In this document: piece by piece, positions 5,230 to 7,197 of the stretch
How positions within the stretch are numbered: the stretch's first letter is position 1
How the letters are laid out: each line of letters opens with the position of its first letter
NCBI GenBank assembly: GCA_020851855.1
Contig: JADZBY010000249.1
Span: forward strand, 1-7,197
From: Anaerolineae bacterium
Lineage (GTDB): Bacteria; Chloroflexota; Anaerolineae; Aggregatilineales; UBA2796
Reading direction: 5' to 3'
DNA: 7,197 nucleotides
Translations under genes and position numbers: made by a program
Notes under the pieces: model-generated
Seen by the model: the letters and a program-made list of their open reading frames with translations, nothing else
Told to the model about the DNA's origin: nothing
Databases searched by the model: none

Positions 5230-5932
5230 ACACGCCGGTGCGGCTGGGGCACATCCGGTCGCCGTCGCGCACCGGCATGACTTCCCAGGCGTACATGCCC
5301 GTGCCGATGAATGTGCTGGCCGGGATGGTGATGGCTGTTTCCGTCGTCCCCTGGTCGAAGGCATAGCGGAAACTGGGATTCATGACCCAGACGTGATAGC
5401 CGTCCGCGCCCTCGACCGCCGCCCAGGCCAGGCGCGCATCGGAATCGAGGGGCAGCACCGCATCGGTGGGCGCGCTCATGGCGAAGGTGCGGCACGCTGC
5501 CGGGTAATCGGCGTTGCGGGCGGGCGTGGGCGGACCGCCTGCCGGGCGGCCACCTTGCAGCGCGCCAAAGCCGCTCGTCGGCTCCACCACAGGCGTGATC
5601 GTCGGCGGAAGCGGCGTGGCGATGGGGCCGGTCAGGGGTGGGCGCGTCACGGTGGCGAAGGGCTGCGGCGTCCAACTGGGCGGCAGCGTCGGGCGGCCAT
5701 CATCGGCGGCCTGCGCTGGGTGCGGCGTGTGCGGTGTGGCGGTAGCCGTCGCCAGAGCGCCCTGGGTGGGCGCAGGGCCGGGCGTCCAGCTGGGCGGCAA
5801 GGTGGGGCGCTGCGGCTGTGTCGGCGTAGGCGGCGCGGGCGTGTCTGTCGGCGCAGCAGGCGCGGTTGCGCATCCGGCCAGCACGACGAGCGTGATCAGG
5901 ATGAAGACTGGGACAGCCACTTTGCCCCGCAT
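5210..5932 (-). CDS. Pro/Thr-rich lipoprotein with C-terminal beta-sandwich-like domain
   Basis: A 240-residue predicted lipoprotein of unknown function. The N-terminus (MRGKV, then a hydrophobic stretch at 5-18) leads to the lipobox LAGC with lipidated Cys21, so the mature protein is anchored on the outer face of the cytoplasmic membrane. Residues 22-120 are a Pro/Thr/Ala-rich linker with RPTLPPSWTP twice (42-51, 80-89), likely an extended stalk that could be O-glycosylated. Residues 141-240 form a compact domain. Its LAWAAVEGADGYHVWV (168-183) and MYAWEV (213-218) resemble fibronectin-III-like strands, and Cys147 and Cys228 could form a disulfide. The ATG at 5932 was chosen because the signal peptide begins there and GGAAAGGG (5937-5944, minus strand) lies 4 bases upstream. 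The same frame stays open to 6358 but only as antiframe of the neighbouring gene. It is last in the minus-strand gene run. The fold assignment is inference. Confidence 0.82.
   Translation of the reverse strand: MRGKVAVPVFILITLVVLAGCATAPAAPTDTPAPPTPTQPQRPTLPPSWTPGPAPTQGALATATATPHTPHPAQAADDGRPTLPPSWTPQPFATVTRPPLTGPIATPLPPTITPVVEPTSGFGALQGGRPAGGPPTPARNADYPAACRTFAMSAPTDAVLPLDSDARLAWAAVEGADGYHVWVMNPSFRYAFDQGTTETAITIPASTFIGTGMYAWEVMPVRDGDRMCPSRTGVFTLRRD
5666..5809 (-). repeat. Duplicated RPTLPPSWTP segment in the lipoprotein linker
   Basis: Bases 5780-5809 and 5666-5695 encode the same ten residues, RPTLPPSWTP, and match at 25 of 30 bases. The interval includes about 28 residues of Thr/Ala/Pro spacer. 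Synonymous differences show the duplication is not very recent or is held by protein-level selection. Confidence 0.75.
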
Positions 5933-5970
5933 AACGCCCTTTCCGCCTTTCTGGTGCACCGAATGTGCGC

Positions 5971-6462
5971 TCACACCGGGCCGAGTGCATTCAGCAGGGC
6001 GAGTGTGGCTGCAACGACGGTGATCAGGAACACCGCCAGCCCCAGCAGGACCCAGCGCGCCGCTGCCCGCCCCGGCGTGAGCGGCTCTGCGCCGAGATCG
6101 AAGCCTACCAGCAACCGCCAGCTTACCCAATAGATGGCCAGCCCGCCGAGAGCCAGCGCCGTGACCGTCACGGTCAGGATATTCTGGCCGTTGATGGGGC
6201 CGAGCACAAGCTGAGCGGGCGGAAGCTGAAACAGGACGCCATACAGCAGCAGCGCAATCGCCCCGGTCAGGACAGTGGCCACGACGACCGCCAGCAACAC
6301 ACGCACCGCGCGTGAGCGGCGGGCCAACCACGCCTGTACGCTGGCCACGCGCGGCCACAGGCGCGGCAGCCGTATCTGTATCTCATTCGGATTCGCCGCC
6401 ACATTCGCCTGATGGCGCTCGCGGTTCTCGTGACGGCGCTGCTCCGGCGTTTTTTTGCTCAC
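5971..6462 (-). CDS. Three-helix membrane protein of unknown function
   Basis: A 163-residue protein I do not recognise. The N-terminal 50 residues are polar and basic (KKTPEQRRHENRERHQ at 3-18, then RLPRLWPR and ARRSR), likely cytoplasmic. Three hydrophobic segments follow near 53-78, 95-117 and 137-159, and there is no signal-peptide cleavage site. The start is GTG at 6462, supported by GAGGGAGAAGG just upstream, which overlaps the stop of the globin gene; the gap between stop and start is 12 bases. Its stop is 38 bases before the lipoprotein ATG. The tight packing argues for one transcript with glbO and a shared task at the membrane, but nothing in the sequence says which. Confidence 0.78.
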   Translation of the reverse strand: MSKKTPEQRRHENRERHQANVAANPNEIQIRLPRLWPRVASVQAWLARRSRAVRVLLAVVVATVLTGAIALLLYGVLFQLPPAQLVLGPINGQNILTVTVTALALGGLAIYWVSWRLLVGFDLGAEPLTPGRAAARWVLLGLAVFLITVVAATLALLNALGPV

Positions 6463-6474
6463 CGGCCTTCTCCC

Positions 6475-6894
6475 TCAGCCTGTGCCCATCCCGACGCTGT
6501 TGTCGAACATCCCGCCGTGCGGGTGATTGATCATGAACGTCGCCGTGTTCTCAAAATAGGTGAGCATGAGCGTGCGGGCAGGTTCGGGCACGGCGACTTC
6601 GTCCAGCGCGCTGCGCATGGCGGCCATCCAGGCGTCGCGCTCGGCCAGCCCGATGCGGTAGGGCATGTGGCGCATCCGCAGCCGGGGATGGCCGCGTTCC
6701 TGGGCGTACGTATCCGGCCCGCCGAAGTACTGCTCCACGAACAGGCGCAGGCGGCGCTCCGCACCGGCGAGGTCTTCTTCGGGGTACAGCGGGCGGAGCA
6801 GCGGATCGAGCGCGACACGGCGGTAAAAGGCCGCAATCAGCCGCTCGAATGTCTCCGCGCCGAGTGTGTCGTACAGCCTACGCGCTTCGTTCAT
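6475..6894 (-). CDS. glbO: Group II truncated haemoglobin (trHbO)
   Basis: A 139-residue haem protein of the 2-over-2 globin family, group II, typical length with a short C-terminal extension. It binds O2 and in relatives is linked to oxygen delivery to terminal oxidases, NO or peroxide detoxification. Key positions match Mycobacterium tuberculosis GlbO with an offset of one: Tyr24 (B10), Tyr37 (CD1, in LYPEEDLAGAERRLR), proximal His76 (F8, in RGHPRLRMRHMPYRIG) and Trp89 (G8, in ERDAWM). VEQYFGGPDTY (53-63) is also diagnostic for group II. After about residue 122 a Gly/Met/His-bearing tail (NHPHGGMFDNSVGMGTG) extends beyond the last helix. The ATG at 6894 lies inside the 3' end of the upstream gene (17-base overlap) with only a weak SD, which suggests translational coupling. 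Confidence 0.95.
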   Translation of the reverse strand: MNEARRLYDTLGAETFERLIAAFYRRVALDPLLRPLYPEEDLAGAERRLRLFVEQYFGGPDTYAQERGHPRLRMRHMPYRIGLAERDAWMAAMRSALDEVAVPEPARTLMLTYFENTATFMINHPHGGMFDNSVGMGTG

Positions 6895-7192
6895 CGGTTC
6901 CGCTCGCTTCCACCTGAACCGGCCAGCGGCTCTGCGCGGGTGGGCTGATCACCGCATTGCGCAGGCGCGCCTCGGCCAGCGCGACGGGCAGGCCAAGTAC
7001 CCGCACTTCCACCGCCCCGGCGAGCGCTGGCTCGGCCAGTTGCAGCGTGATCGTTTCGCCCGGCTCGACGCCGTCGCCCAGCGGCTCGCGCGTGACGGCG
7101 CGAACGGCGGTGTACGGGCCTTCCCAGGCGATGCGCTGCACCTTCTTGCCGCCCAGGCCCAGGATTCCACCCTGCCATTCGTGCGCTTCCAT
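6878..7192 (-). CDS. Small hypothetical protein upstream of glbO (possibly incomplete at N-terminus)
   Basis: A 104-residue protein from ATG 7192, which lies 5 bases from the window edge; the frame is open to the edge, so the true start could be further out. TGATCATG at the edge would also fit a stop/start junction with a gene outside. The sequence is soluble and probably beta-rich: GGILGLGGKKVQRIAWEG near 8-25, then a charged segment with GDGVEPGETITLQL (39-52), then AVEVRVLGLPVALAEARLR (60-78). The last piece resembles the C-terminal part of FeoA/SH3-like domains (EVxVxGxxxAL), but the likeness is weak and I do not name it. It overlaps glbO by 17 bases and reads in the same direction, so the two are likely co-expressed. 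Confidence 0.65.
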   Translation of the reverse strand: MEAHEWQGGILGLGGKKVQRIAWEGPYTAVRAVTREPLGDGVEPGETITLQLAEPALAGAVEVRVLGLPVALAEARLRNAVISPPAQSRWPVQVEASGTDERSA

Positions 7193-7197
7193 GATCA

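Noticed and set aside
5393..6133. Plus-strand frames of 246 and 169 codons opposite the lipoprotein gene
   Set aside because: They are mirror readings of Pro/Thr-rich coding DNA and lack RBS, domains or plausible composition.
5933..6358. N-terminal extension of the lipoprotein frame up to 6358
   Set aside because: The extension is an off-frame reading of the membrane-protein gene. The lipoprotein signal peptide with RBS starts at 5932.

Overview
This is GC-rich bacterial DNA (GC well above 60% by eye, GC-ending codons throughout). The best guess is Chloroflexota, in or near Anaerolineae. The clues are the Pro/Thr-rich lipoprotein with repeated RPTLPPSWTP words, flavin-dependent ThyX, a group II truncated haemoglobin, and intergenic clusters of short palindromes. 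This placement is inference from style, not from a marker-gene comparison.

Layout, left to right. (1) Plus strand 21-1754: a complete cydD, one half of the CydDC thiol exporter needed to assemble cytochrome bd. Its ATG overlaps a possible upstream stop (ATGA). cydC does not follow. (2) 1755-2103: about 350 bases without a gene, holding four short hairpins in a row (1844-1954), a good sigma-70-type promoter (2001-2029), and a leader with a Shine-Dalgarno (SD) sequence and a hairpin before the next start. (3) Plus strand 2104-4127: a methylenetetrahydrofolate reductase (metF-type) and rsmH, joined by a TGATG stop/start overlap. (4) 4128-4458: gene-free, containing two 100-bp direct repeats (104-bp period, about 95% identical), each with two perfect palindromes and a third, competing dyad. 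(5) Plus strand 4459-5229: thyX. (6) Minus strand 7192 to 5210: four closely packed genes, in transcription order a small unknown protein, a group II truncated haemoglobin (glbO), a three-helix membrane protein, and a proline/threonine-rich lipoprotein. The lipoprotein gene runs tail-to-tail into thyX with a 20-base overlap.

Two functional themes can be read. One is one-carbon metabolism: MetF and ThyX both consume 5,10-methylene-tetrahydrofolate (for methyl-folate/methionine/SAM and for dTMP respectively), and RsmH spends SAM on 16S rRNA. The other is oxygen, NO and haem handling at the two ends (CydD, truncated haemoglobin), with two envelope proteins of unknown role beside the globin.

Most of the coding content is ordinary housekeeping and I see no defence system, CRISPR array, prophage or transposase. 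The items most worth a second look are the repeat pair with competing helices, the ThyX active-site loop spacing (RHR-X10-S rather than RHR-X7-S), the globin/membrane protein/lipoprotein operon, and the SD-hairpin-ATG leader of metF.
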